Assembly (NCBI RefSeq): GCF_016106005.1
Contig: NZ_JACADR010000006.1
Coordinates: 1 to 47,972, forward strand
DNA: 47,972 nt
Direction of reading: 5' to 3'
DNA from: Roseomonas rosulenta
GTDB taxonomy: Bacteria > Pseudomonadota > Alphaproteobacteria > Acetobacterales > Acetobacteraceae
The notes beneath the pieces are model-generated. The model saw only the letters and a program-made list of their open reading frames with translations, had not been told where the DNA came from and ran no database searches. Both the position numbers and the translations under genes were made by a program. Shown in pieces: positions 33,405-41,562 of the stretch. Position 1 is the first letter of the stretch; each line of letters begins with the position of its first letter.

Positions 33405-34183
33405 CCCGCCGGAGCCTGATCGCCAACGGGATCGTGCAGAGCTACCTGCGCTTCGGTTCGCCGGACCTGCCGGCGCTGGTGCTGCTGCCGGGCATCACCA
33501 GCCCGGCCCAGACCTGGGCCTTCGTGGGCGAGCGGCTCGGTGCCCGCTATGACACCGTCATTCCGGATCTGCGCGGGCGCGGCTTCAGCGAAGCGGGGCC
33601 GCATCTTGCCTACGACCTCGACAGCTACGCGGCGGATATCGAGGCGCTGGTCGGCGCCATCGGCCTCTCCGCGCCGGTCCTGATGGGCCATTCCATGGGG
33701 GCGCGCGTTGCCATTCGCCTGGCCCGGCGCGGCCACGTCGCCTTCAACCGCGCGGTGCTGATCGACCCGCCAATGAGCGGGCCGGGCCGCCGGCCGTATC
33801 CCACGGGCCTGGCGTGGTTCCTCGACTCCCTCGACCTCGCGCGGACCAGCACCGACCCGGCCGTGCTGCGGGACTTCGTGCCCGGCTGGTCGGACGAGCA
33901 CCTGCGCACGCGCCTGGAATGGCTGCGCCGCTGCGACCGCGACGCGGTGATCGCGAGCCACGAGGGCTTCCACGCGGAGGACATCCACGCCGACCTGCCG
34001 CATCTCGCACTGCCGACGTTGCTGATGGTGGCGGGCCGCGGGGGCGTCGTCTCGGACGCGGACCTAGCGGAGATCGCGGTCCTGAACCCGCAGATCGAGA
34101 TGAGTAGGGTGGCGAACGCCGGCCACATGATCCCGTGGGAGGACGAGGTGGGGTTTTTCCGGGCCCTGGAGGCGTTCGTCTGA
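33401..34183 (+). CDS. Alpha/beta hydrolase, NicD-like
   Basis: 260-aa alpha/beta-hydrolase-fold enzyme. Nucleophile elbow GHSMGARVAIRLARRG (Ser near residue 98), oxyanion region LPGITSPAQTWAF, and the catalytic His block NAGHMIPWEDEVGFF near the end. The pattern (ITSPAQTW, PDLRGRGFSEAG, IDPPMSGPGRRPYP, MVAGRGG) closely recalls N-formylmaleamate deformylase NicD of nicotinate degradation, but neither the maleamate amidase nor the dioxygenase of that pathway is nearby. I therefore call it NicD-like, with a deformylase or esterase role possible. It starts in a 4-base overlap with the amidase stop. Confidence 0.8.
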   Translation: MTRRSLIANGIVQSYLRFGSPDLPALVLLPGITSPAQTWAFVGERLGARYDTVIPDLRGRGFSEAGPHLAYDLDSYAADIEALVGAIGLSAPVLMGHSMGARVAIRLARRGHVAFNRAVLIDPPMSGPGRRPYPTGLAWFLDSLDLARTSTDPAVLRDFVPGWSDEHLRTRLEWLRRCDRDAVIASHEGFHAEDIHADLPHLALPTLLMVAGRGGVVSDADLAEIAVLNPQIEMSRVANAGHMIPWEDEVGFFRALEAFV

Positions 34184-34190
34184 GCACGGC

Positions 34191-34221
34191 GCCGGAATTA
34201 CCGGCACGGGCAGGCCTGCCC
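34191..34221 (+). terminator. Pair of inverted repeats after the hydrolase operon
   Basis: GCCGG-AATTA-CCGGC (34191-34205) is followed by the perfect 14-bp palindrome GGGCAGGCCTGCCC (34208-34221), just past the hydrolase stop. Position suits transcription termination of the plus-strand operon. There is no T-run, so confidence is modest. Confidence 0.4.
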
Positions 34222-34257
34222 TGCGACCTTGGGCGGCACAGACAGAGACGGATTTAG

Positions 34258-34470
34258 TTTCGCCCGTCGGTAATCCTGCATCCGGCGCTTGCGCGACTAG
34301 TGACGACGCACGAGGTCCACCCCAAGGAGGGCACCTGGATTGTCCCCGCAGTATCCGGGGGCACGCGGCGCCACAAAGCGGATGCTGAGCGGATTGGCGT
34401 CGCGTTCCTTTCAAGCGACACCGGCGCGACACTGGAGGAGATTCGTGCGGCAATCATTGCTCGAGGCTAG
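34258..34470 (+). pseudogene. Coding-like C-terminal relic, unassigned
   Basis: An open plus-strand frame after a TAG at 34255-34257 reads ILHPALARLVTTHEVH, then EGTWIVPAVSGGTRRHKADA, ERIGVAFLSSDTGATLEEIR and AAIIARG before a TAG at 34468-34470. It looks like the last 70 residues of a globular protein (possibly a ligase-type C-terminal lobe), with no proper start; a GTG at 34300 is the only internal start. I cannot name the parent family. Confidence 0.35.
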
Positions 34471-34708
34471 CGGGCCACCGTCGCCTCTACTCACGGCCAC
34501 CTGACCAGTACAACCATCTGCAGGGCGATCAGTGCAGCATACAGCAGTGTACTCGGGGGAACGCGCTTATCCCTACTGCCACGGGCGACCAACGACAGCC
34601 CGTCTTGACCCCGACCTTCCGAAGACCTCCGTAGGCCAGTGACGGCTGGAAGCGGTGCCAAATGTGCGCGGGCTTTCCGAATTCGTTCCGGGCGGGCCCG
34701 CCCGAAGC

Positions 34709-37700
34709 CTAGACCAGCATGCACTCCGAGTACGCCTCTTCACCAATTACAGATTTCACGATGTCCGCGAGGTGGGCATGATGGGTGAAGAAGAGGACCT
34801 GCGTCTTCCGGGCGAGGTCTGCGAGCACCTGGAAACCGGCCCGGGCCCGGTCATCATCGAAGTTTACGAATAGGTCGTCGGCGATGAACGGCAACCGAAT
34901 ACCTGCATCGATTGTCTGTTCGATCGAGGCCAATCGCAGCGCGAGAAAGAGCTGGTCGGTGGTGCCCTCGCTCATGGCGTCGACTTCGACCGCGCCCGTG
35001 CCGTCCTGGGTCAGTCCCAGCAGGCGGGGCGATGACCCGTCGAGTTCCACGTCCAGGCCCCCGTAACGCCCCAGCGTCAGCGTCGAGAAGATCTTACTGG
35101 CGCGGGCCACCAGGGGGTTCTGATGGCGCTCGCGGTACCGTTCGATAGCCCACCGCAGGACCAGAGCCTGGGTCCGCTTGAGGACGTACGCCTCGGCCAG
35201 CGTCGCCATCTCCGCACGTGCCTGCTCGGCGTCGAATGCCGCGTCTGGAGCCCTGGTCGACCCCTTCTCCAACTCCTCAAACGTTCGCTTTGCCGTGGCA
35301 TAAGCCTCGGCAGCCTCAGTGACACGTGCATTCAGGTCGGTGACCTGGCGCCCAATCATTTCCGCCTGGGCGGTCAAGGCGTCAGGATCGGCCTGCATGA
35401 CCAACTCGACGAGTTCATCGAGCGCTTTGCCATCACCATTACGGATAATCGCGTCCTCGGCGCGCGCCAGATCGTCCCGCTTCTCGCGCAGTTGCCGGGA
35501 TCTCTCGATGGCCACGGACAGCTCTGATGGATCGCGACAGCCGGTCTGCTCCAAGACTGGTGCCAGCCGGTCCATGGCCACCTCATATGCCGCCCTCGAC
35601 TCGTCGATCTCCTTTTGACGCTTCGAGCGGTCCTGGTGGTGGGCGGCAACCACCTCCGCGGTCGCCCGGGCTCTCGCCAAGCGTTCCCTCAGCCGCTTCA
35701 CAACCTCCGCATCGGGGACGTTGACGTCGTCCCCCAGGCGCTTGCCCACCTCCTGAACAGCCCTATTGAACCGATCAGCTTCCTCGGTGATCCCGCGAAT
35801 GCGCTCATCCAGACCGGCGATGGCTTGTTCAGCCTGTCGGACAGCGTCCAACGCCGAAAGGCGGGCATTCGCCGCATCGATGTCGAGCGCCATGCCCGTT
35901 CCTGCCAAGAGGGCGTTCCAGGCCTTCATGCGTGGTTCGAGCTTCGCAGTAATCGAAGTCTTGTGCCGGCTCAGCGAGACAAGCTCCTCCCTGACCTCGA
36001 TCAGGCTCCGACGGTCCCTACTTTGCCGCTCTCGGCGCTCCGTTACCTCGGCAAGGGAGCGTTGGGCACGCCGGAGTACGCCGGCAACCTCCGCCTCGCC
36101 TTCGCCGGCTGTCTCGCCGATCGCGTGGCGCAACGCTGCTGCGGCTGTGGCGCGCCTCTCCTCGAGGTGACTGGCCTCTTCCTCGGCCCTATCAAGGGCA
36201 TCCTGGGCAGAGATGGCTGCATCCCGGAGGGCCAGCCAACCCGTGATCTGGACCGGATCCAGATCTGGGAGGCCGAGCGACTGCAGCCTGGGCCTCCACG
36301 TCTCCTGTTCGGCCGTCAGTCGATCCGCGGCGGCTTTACCATTCCGCCTTGCCTGCTCGATCTCCTCCTCGAGCCTAGCGCGATCCGCCTCGAGGCTCAC
36401 CAAGCGGGCCGACCCCTCAGCGAAGGTAAAACGGCGGTCCGCCACTTCGTCGGCGTCCTTGACGGCTGCCTCATAGGCCTCCGCCTGCCCCGCTCCATCC
36501 GCCAGGACGCGCTGTCCAAGGAGATGCGCGCGTATCGGCGCCCAGTGTGCCGCCCTGGCCTCCCGGCTAGCGGTCAGTTCCTGCGGCGAGATAGCCACGC
36601 CGCGGCCGACGGCACCAATCTCAAGGGTCAGGCGCTTGACCTCACCCTCCAGCCGTCGAACGTTTTCCTCCTCGCGAGAAACCATCTCCTTCTCGCGATC
36701 CCAGGCCCGTTTAGCCCGCTCGATCTCCTCGGCGCTTGGCACCGCGAGGCACGCAAGGTCCTCGATGCCGCCAAGCCACGGCTTCAGCTTGGCCAGGGCC
36801 TTTTGCAGATCAGCGGCCGCCCGTGTTGCGGCGCGCCTGGCTGCGTCGCACCTGTCGTCCACGTCAGCTCCCAACCGCCGGGCAGCATCGACGGCGTCTG
36901 CCAACGAGCGTGGATCTTCGTCCTGCTGCTCCTCGGCCAACCGTGCCTCGAGCGCATTGCGGCGCGTTTCGAGCTGGTCCTGCTGCGAAGTGAACGCCTG
37001 CAGGGCTGCGGCATCCTGCGCATGTTCGGCGGCGAGCTTTCGCAGGCTCTCCACCGTCTCCGCGGAGAGGATTATGCCCGCCTCTGCGCCAGCCTTCGCC
37101 CTAAGGCCTTCCAGCGTCCTGCGGTCCACTTGGCGCTGAGCCCGCAGACCGACTAAGTCGTGCAGCGCCTTGGTTACCGCGCCCGAGACGTTCACCAGAT
37201 CCTCGATGGCCTGGGCCTCGTCCAGCACCGCTGGATCGGGCTGCTGTGCCCGGACCTTCTCCTCAATCTCATTGAGAAGGCGCTCGGCAATCTGCCGGTT
37301 CCGGGTCGCCTTGTCGGCCTCCTCTATGGCAGCCGTCGCCGCTGCTTCGGTTGCAGGCGTCAACTCGACGAAATCGCCGGCATTCTGGATCTCCAGCAGC
37401 AGCGCCTGCCTAATCCGCACATCCCCGGCTACGCGCCGAATTCTCCCAATCTTCTGACTTTCGGCGAGAAGCTTATCCCGCTCCCTCTCGAGATCCTTAA
37501 GGCGCTTCCAGGCCTCTTCCTGGGCGTCCCGGGCATCCTTCCATTCCTTGGGCTTCAGGCTCGCTTCCTTGACAGCCTGCTGCGCAGCCTCGAGAGCGCG
37601 GCTCGCCTGGGTGTACGCACGAGAAGCGCGGGCGCGCGGTCCCCAAATCTCATCGGCTTCAGCCTCCAGAGCCTTCAGCCGATCGGATATGCCGACCAAC

Positions 37701-38158
37701 CCGGAACCAGCGGCGAACAAGGCTTGGCCGACATCATCCTTCGCTGCGACCATTGCCGCGCCGCCCTTCCGCAGCGCGTCCTGATCCAGGCTGAATGAAA
37801 GCTGGAACGTATCGCGCGTCTGCCCCTTGAGCATGGCCAACAAGAGGCTTTCCGAGATTGGATTCTCGTTCGCGTCGATAAGGCTGTTGCTGTTGGTCTT
37901 CCGGCGACGGAATTCGAACTTGGTCCCATCCGCTTCGACCACCGCGCCGATCCTGAGCAAGCGGTAGTCGAAGCGGAAGTTGTAAGGCGAGCGAGCAGGG
38001 AAGCCGAATAGAAGATCGGCTACAGCCGATCGCGAAGTCGACTTTCCGGCTTCGTTCCCGCCTTTGATGACATGGAGGTCCGGTGACCTGGCTGGAAATT
38101 GGAGTTCGCAGCCATCAAAGCGGCCGTACTTCTCCAGACTCAGCCTGACGAAGCGCAT
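34709..38158 (-). CDS. yhaN: YhaN-like SMC/SbcC-type ATPase
   Basis: 1,149-aa AAA-type ATPase built like SbcC/Rad50. The N-terminal ATPase half begins MRFVRLSLEKYGRFDGCELQ with Walker A GGNEAGKST (residues 33-41) and the YhaN-typical block TFQLSFSLDQDALRKGG. Long coiled coils rich in Glu, Arg and Ala fill about residues 180-1000. The C-terminal half has the signature MSEGTTDQLFLALRLA near 1063 and Walker B PFIADDLFVNFDD near 1090. It pairs with the upstream YhaO-like nuclease as an SbcCD/Mre11-Rad50-type DNA-end processing complex. Start ATG at 38158 is one base after the yhaO stop, so translation is coupled. Complete; the stop is at 34709. Confidence 0.9.
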   Translation of the reverse strand: MRFVRLSLEKYGRFDGCELQFPARSPDLHVIKGGNEAGKSTSRSAVADLLFGFPARSPYNFRFDYRLLRIGAVVEADGTKFEFRRRKTNSNSLIDANENPISESLLLAMLKGQTRDTFQLSFSLDQDALRKGGAAMVAAKDDVGQALFAAGSGLVGISDRLKALEAEADEIWGPRARASRAYTQASRALEAAQQAVKEASLKPKEWKDARDAQEEAWKRLKDLERERDKLLAESQKIGRIRRVAGDVRIRQALLLEIQNAGDFVELTPATEAAATAAIEEADKATRNRQIAERLLNEIEEKVRAQQPDPAVLDEAQAIEDLVNVSGAVTKALHDLVGLRAQRQVDRRTLEGLRAKAGAEAGIILSAETVESLRKLAAEHAQDAAALQAFTSQQDQLETRRNALEARLAEEQQDEDPRSLADAVDAARRLGADVDDRCDAARRAATRAAADLQKALAKLKPWLGGIEDLACLAVPSAEEIERAKRAWDREKEMVSREEENVRRLEGEVKRLTLEIGAVGRGVAISPQELTASREARAAHWAPIRAHLLGQRVLADGAGQAEAYEAAVKDADEVADRRFTFAEGSARLVSLEADRARLEEEIEQARRNGKAAADRLTAEQETWRPRLQSLGLPDLDPVQITGWLALRDAAISAQDALDRAEEEASHLEERRATAAAALRHAIGETAGEGEAEVAGVLRRAQRSLAEVTERRERQSRDRRSLIEVREELVSLSRHKTSITAKLEPRMKAWNALLAGTGMALDIDAANARLSALDAVRQAEQAIAGLDERIRGITEEADRFNRAVQEVGKRLGDDVNVPDAEVVKRLRERLARARATAEVVAAHHQDRSKRQKEIDESRAAYEVAMDRLAPVLEQTGCRDPSELSVAIERSRQLREKRDDLARAEDAIIRNGDGKALDELVELVMQADPDALTAQAEMIGRQVTDLNARVTEAAEAYATAKRTFEELEKGSTRAPDAAFDAEQARAEMATLAEAYVLKRTQALVLRWAIERYRERHQNPLVARASKIFSTLTLGRYGGLDVELDGSSPRLLGLTQDGTGAVEVDAMSEGTTDQLFLALRLASIEQTIDAGIRLPFIADDLFVNFDDDRARAGFQVLADLARKTQVLFFTHHAHLADIVKSVIGEEAYSECMLV

Positions 38159-38159
38159 C

Positions 38160-39416
38160 TCACCCCTCCGCCGCCAAGCGTGTCCGAAGTGCAGACGCTG
38201 CGGCGCTAATGACCTGGGGCCAAGCGCCCTTCTCTACGGAATGACGGAATTCGTCGTCATCGCTGGCCTCACCCAGGGACGACTTCACCGCGGAGAGAAA
38301 CACCGCCAGATCCGTCCGTAGTTCGTTCGCCAACTCCTCGCTGGTCACCGCCTCATCGATCAGGGAAACCAGATCCCCGGGAAGGTGCTCACTCGCACGG
38401 GTTTCCGGCTCCCTGAGCCTGACCTGTACCTTCTCAATCCAGAGCTCGGGCGAGATGGCTACCGCAGCAGCCATGGCCTCATCCCTAAGGGACATGGCGC
38501 TCTCTCGCAGCCCTGCCGCATGCTCAGTGGTGCCCGTGAGCACCAGACGAGCGATCATCGGGCGCCCATTCGAACCCGTATCACGGGCATGCGCGAGGCG
38601 TTCGCGCATGCGGGAAAGCACCACCTCTCGATCGGCGCCCGTGCAATCGACCTCGACCGACGCCCAGCGAATGGCGTCGACCTCTATCCGATTGATGGAG
38701 ACGACCTCGCGATCGACGACGTCGACGATGACCGCACCCTTGGCTCCGGTCTCCCGGACGTTCCTGCCCTGGATGTTCCCGGGGAAGACCACGTGGGGAT
38801 CGGAGGCCACGATCTCGAAGCTATGGACATGTCCAAGCGCCCAATAGTCGTAGCGCTTGGCCCGTAGATCCCTAACATCGCAGGGGGCGTAGGAGGCGTG
38901 CCCTTCCCGGCCGGACAGGGAGGTGTGCAGCACGCCGATGTTGAAGTGACCAACGCGAGTCTCGGGAAATGCAACGACCATGTTCTCGGTCACGGCCTGC
39001 TTCTCGAAGCTCTGGCCATGCAAGGCGACCCCGAGATGCTCGATGATATGGGTTTGCGGCTTCCTGTGCCCGAACTGGTGCACGTTGCCCGGCAATCGGA
39101 CACTCTTGGTAATCACCGAAGCGGCGTCGTGATTGCCGAACAGGAGGTAAACGAGGATGCCTGCCCGTTCGAGCGTCCCCATGGCACGGGCGAAATACAG
39201 TCCGGTGCCCATGTCCTTCCAGTCGCCGTCGAACATGTCCCCTGCGATCACCACGAAGTCGACCTTCTCATCGATCGCGTGGTTGATCAGGTTGTCGAAA
39301 CTTGCCCTCGTGGCACCCCGGATCTCCTCCGTCGGCAATCCTTCATAGCGAGCGAGCCCATGCAATGGGCTATCGAGATGGATGTCGGCGGCGTGCAGAA
39401 ATCGAAAACTTGCCAA
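38160..39416 (-). CDS. yhaO: YhaO-like metallophosphoesterase (SbcD/Mre11-type nuclease)
   Basis: 418-aa calcineurin-like phosphoesterase. The metal-binding motifs are all visible: Asp11/His13 (ADIHLDSPL), Asp60 (IAGDMFDG), Asn95-His96-Asp97 (FGNHD), His in GVLHTSLSG, and the GHVH block (WALGHVHSFE). The capping region is about 225-290 and the C-terminal 130 residues are helical. It would nick or resect DNA ends together with the YhaN ATPase encoded one base downstream. The start is TTG at 39416, judged from the family start (MASFRFLHAADIHLDSP) and AAGG just upstream. A candidate promoter lies at 39463-39491. The pair is isolated from other genes by long spacers, like a self-contained cassette. 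Confidence 0.9.
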   Translation of the reverse strand: MASFRFLHAADIHLDSPLHGLARYEGLPTEEIRGATRASFDNLINHAIDEKVDFVVIAGDMFDGDWKDMGTGLYFARAMGTLERAGILVYLLFGNHDAASVITKSVRLPGNVHQFGHRKPQTHIIEHLGVALHGQSFEKQAVTENMVVAFPETRVGHFNIGVLHTSLSGREGHASYAPCDVRDLRAKRYDYWALGHVHSFEIVASDPHVVFPGNIQGRNVRETGAKGAVIVDVVDREVVSINRIEVDAIRWASVEVDCTGADREVVLSRMRERLAHARDTGSNGRPMIARLVLTGTTEHAAGLRESAMSLRDEAMAAAVAISPELWIEKVQVRLREPETRASEHLPGDLVSLIDEAVTSEELANELRTDLAVFLSAVKSSLGEASDDDEFRHSVEKGAWPQVISAAASALRTRLAAEG

Positions 39417-40105
39417 GAGCCTTCCCCCGAATGACAGGCGTCCCTTTTGATTCCGAAAATAATTTGTTCTATTACTGGATTACGCTGTCAAGCCACGCTC
39501 ATGTCCCCTTGGGCGAACCGGAACTTGGTGGCAATCGACTTATCGCGTTCGATAAAGCTCACCGGTACGGAGGTTATTGAGAAGCCCCTTATTGGCGGCA
39601 GGCACATTTTTGTTATGGCGTCGCGGGCCTTCGTCGTGGCTCCGATCCGCCACTGCGCGGTGACCCGACCGTATGCCTGTTCTGCAACCTCGACCGACTA
39701 CCGCTCGGCGGCCCACCTGCCAGCGATGTTGTAGTCGCAGGCTGCACCTCGCCTTGTATCCTCAGGTGGTAATCTTGCGCGTACTCGAGCAATCGCCGCG
39801 TGCGCGCCCGCCGTATCCACTCCATGGACCTGGGGAACGCGCTTTCCGAGATCGAGGCCGACGGTGCTGACTCCCGTGGCGAACGGCTCATCTCTTCTGG
39901 CGTCACCAGCGACGACCAGTTCCCAGCACTCGATGCCGCGCAGCAGGGGCTGTCCAGCCCATCAACTTCACCCACCGCCGTCGCGTAACGGTCGACAGCT
40001 CCCGCAACGATATAGAACGTCTCAGGCAGCCTCCGCCGATTGTCAGCCTCCTGCAGCCACGCCCCAGTTCCGCAAAGTCAACGCTGGGATCCCACCCTTC
40101 TTCAG
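39417..40105. other. 689-bp spacer upstream of yhaO
   Basis: Contains the probable yhaO promoter near 39463-39491 in an AT-richer patch (about 39445-39620). The remainder shows no gene, repeat or RNA that I can support; open frames on both strands lack domain patterns. Confidence 0.5.
39463..39491 (-). promoter_or_regulatory. Candidate sigma-70-type promoter for yhaO-yhaN
   Basis: On the minus strand a perfect TTGACA (39486-39491) is followed after 17 bases by AACAAA (39463-39468), a weak -10 match, in an AT-rich patch 47-75 bases upstream of the yhaO start. The -35 and spacing are good; the -10 is poor. Confidence 0.33.
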
Positions 40106-40600
40106 CTAGTTTAACATTTGGTCTCTCCCATAGGCCTTGCCCATCTCACCGGCGTCGTGGGCGCTGACGCTGCCGAACAGCACGGCCATCATCTGCGGGA
40201 AAGCATCGTGGAACAGGTCGCCGCCAAGCTGGACGAGTCGCTCGATGTCGTCCGGCAGCAGCGCATCCGGCCGCGCCGGCATGGACGCGCGGTAGCGGAT
40301 CGAGCGCCGCTCGCCGACCACCTCCAGCGAGCCGACGCGGAGATGCCCGTTCTTCCGATTGAACAGACGAATCAGCTCGTCCACCCGGCTCTCCAGCGCG
40401 CGGATCGGCGCGTAGACGTAGACCGAGAGAAACCCGATCTCCTCTTCCACATCGACGAAGACCTCGAAGGTCTGATCGCCGATGTTGTAGTCGAAGGCGA
40501 TGGAATACTCGCCGTCTGGCCTGTCGATCTCGCGGACGCCGCGGATCTCCTCCCGCGCCACCCAGGCATCAACAACATCCTTCAGGGCCTTTCCGGCCAT
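40106..40600 (-). CDS. YbjN domain protein
   Basis: 164-aa soluble protein with the YbjN (type III secretion chaperone-like) fold pattern: EIDRPDGEYSIAFDYNIGDQ, FEVFVDVEEEIGFLSVYVYA, LIRLFNRKNGHLRVGSLEVV, and the C-terminal helix DDIERLVQLGGDLFHDAFPQ. Function is not defined; YbjN proteins are linked to stress and motility regulation in enterobacteria. The ATG at 40600 was chosen because GGAGG lies 7 bases upstream; an in-frame start at 40693 adds low-complexity residues. It lies 110 bp downstream of carD on the same strand. Confidence 0.8.
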   Translation of the reverse strand: MAGKALKDVVDAWVAREEIRGVREIDRPDGEYSIAFDYNIGDQTFEVFVDVEEEIGFLSVYVYAPIRALESRVDELIRLFNRKNGHLRVGSLEVVGERRSIRYRASMPARPDALLPDDIERLVQLGGDLFHDAFPQMMAVLFGSVSAHDAGEMGKAYGRDQMLN

Positions 40601-40710
40601 GGCCTGTCCTCCATTGTCAGTGGTTGGGCGCGTCGCGCGGGCGTGCGTCGTCGCCTGGCGGCGCGTTCTCGCGGCCTGCGCGTGCGTCGCCAACGGCGAC
40701 GTGGTCAGCC

Positions 40711-41280
40711 TTACCGCCTAATGACAGCTCGCTCGTCGAGCGCGCTCATGACGCGTTGCAGCGCCTCGGCACGCCCGATCCGCTCGACGGCGGCAAACTC
40801 CGCCACGAACCGATCGAGAGCGCGCTCGAAGACCTGCCGTTCGCTCCAGCTCTGCTCACCGTCCTGCGGGCCCCGATGAACGTCGCGGAGGATTTCCGCG
40901 ATCCGCATCGGATCACCGCTCTTGATGCGCGCCGCATAATCCTGCGCGCGCCGGGCCCAGGGCGCGCGGCTGCGGCGCGGTGGCCGCCGCAGCACGTCGA
41001 AGGCCTCCTGCATCGCCGCCGGCGTCGTCAGCGGGCGGAGCGTCACCGCGGCACGGGCCAGCGGCACCGCCAGGGAGCCGCCCTCCCCTTCCGCGGCCAG
41101 GATCAGCGCGGGCACGTCCTGCTCGTCCACGCGCAGGGTCTGTGTGGCCGCCACCGCGAAGACGCCGCGCGCGGGATGGACGACCACGCTGCCGACCGCG
41201 AAGGGATTGGCCGGCTTGCGGCGAGCCCGTGAACGGACAGTCGAATTGCTTGCTGCGCGGGCGCGAGAGACATCGGTCAT
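40711..41280 (-). CDS. carD: CarD family transcriptional regulator
   Basis: 189-aa CarD/CdnL-type RNA-polymerase-binding protein. The RNAP-interacting Tudor-like domain is residues about 24-95 (NPFAVGSVVVHPARGVFAVA, VPALILAAEGEGGSLAVPLA), followed by a helical DNA-binding C-terminus (about 100-185; RRSRAPWARRAQDYAARIKS, QVFERALDRFVAEFAAVERI). Such proteins stabilise the open promoter complex, often at rRNA promoters. A basic N-terminal tail of about 23 residues precedes the domain. AGGAGG lies 6 bases upstream of the ATG at 41280. The 59-aa gene ends 40 bp upstream, so the two probably share an mRNA. Confidence 0.85.
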   Translation of the reverse strand: MTDVSRARAASNSTVRSRARRKPANPFAVGSVVVHPARGVFAVAATQTLRVDEQDVPALILAAEGEGGSLAVPLARAAVTLRPLTTPAAMQEAFDVLRRPPRRSRAPWARRAQDYAARIKSGDPMRIAEILRDVHRGPQDGEQSWSERQVFERALDRFVAEFAAVERIGRAEALQRVMSALDERAVIRR

Positions 41281-41320
41281 GCCATCCTCCTAAGGTGTGG
41301 GTTTGTGTTGCCGGCCGTGG

Positions 41321-41500
41321 TCACAGGCTGTCGAGCAGTTGCCCGCGCGCCGTCACGGCGCGCACCCGGTGATTCGGAAACCGGCGCTTCACGTCCTGCA
41401 GATGGAAGGCAACCTGACCGTCATCCCCGCCCGGCAGGGTCATGACGTCTTCCCAGGTGTCGTGCATCAGGACCTGGAGCCTGATCAGTCCTTGATCCAT
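41321..41500 (-). CDS. 59-aa conserved-looking small protein
   Basis: Complete small frame: MDQGLIRLQVLMHDTWEDVM, then GGDDGQVAFHLQDVKRRFPN and a basic, ordered end (VRAVTARGQLLDSL). Composition is that of a real soluble protein: a short beta-strand/helix layout and no signal or membrane segment. AAGGA sits close upstream of the ATG at 41500, with a second AAGGA further up. It lies between the phosphatase-ADP-ribosylglycohydrolase gene (62 bp upstream) and carD (40 bp downstream), on the same strand as both. Function unknown; no family recognised. Confidence 0.6.
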   Translation of the reverse strand: MDQGLIRLQVLMHDTWEDVMTLPGGDDGQVAFHLQDVKRRFPNHRVRAVTARGQLLDSL

Positions 41501-41562
41501 TCCTTGCTTCCTTCTCTTCGCTTATTCTGCCGTCGCCCTGCGTCAGGATCGGACGCAGGGCG

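Larger units (their letters stand above)
34184..34708. other. 525-bp spacer between the hydrolase operon and yhaN
   Basis: Holds the inverted repeats at 34191-34221 and a short coding-like relic at 34258-34470, both listed separately. The rest (34471-34708) shows nothing recognisable. The flanking genes converge here. Confidence 0.5.

Noticed and set aside
37890-37960. ATTCGAAC string resembling a tRNA T-arm
   Set aside because: It lies inside the yhaN coding sequence and no cloverleaf can be drawn around it.
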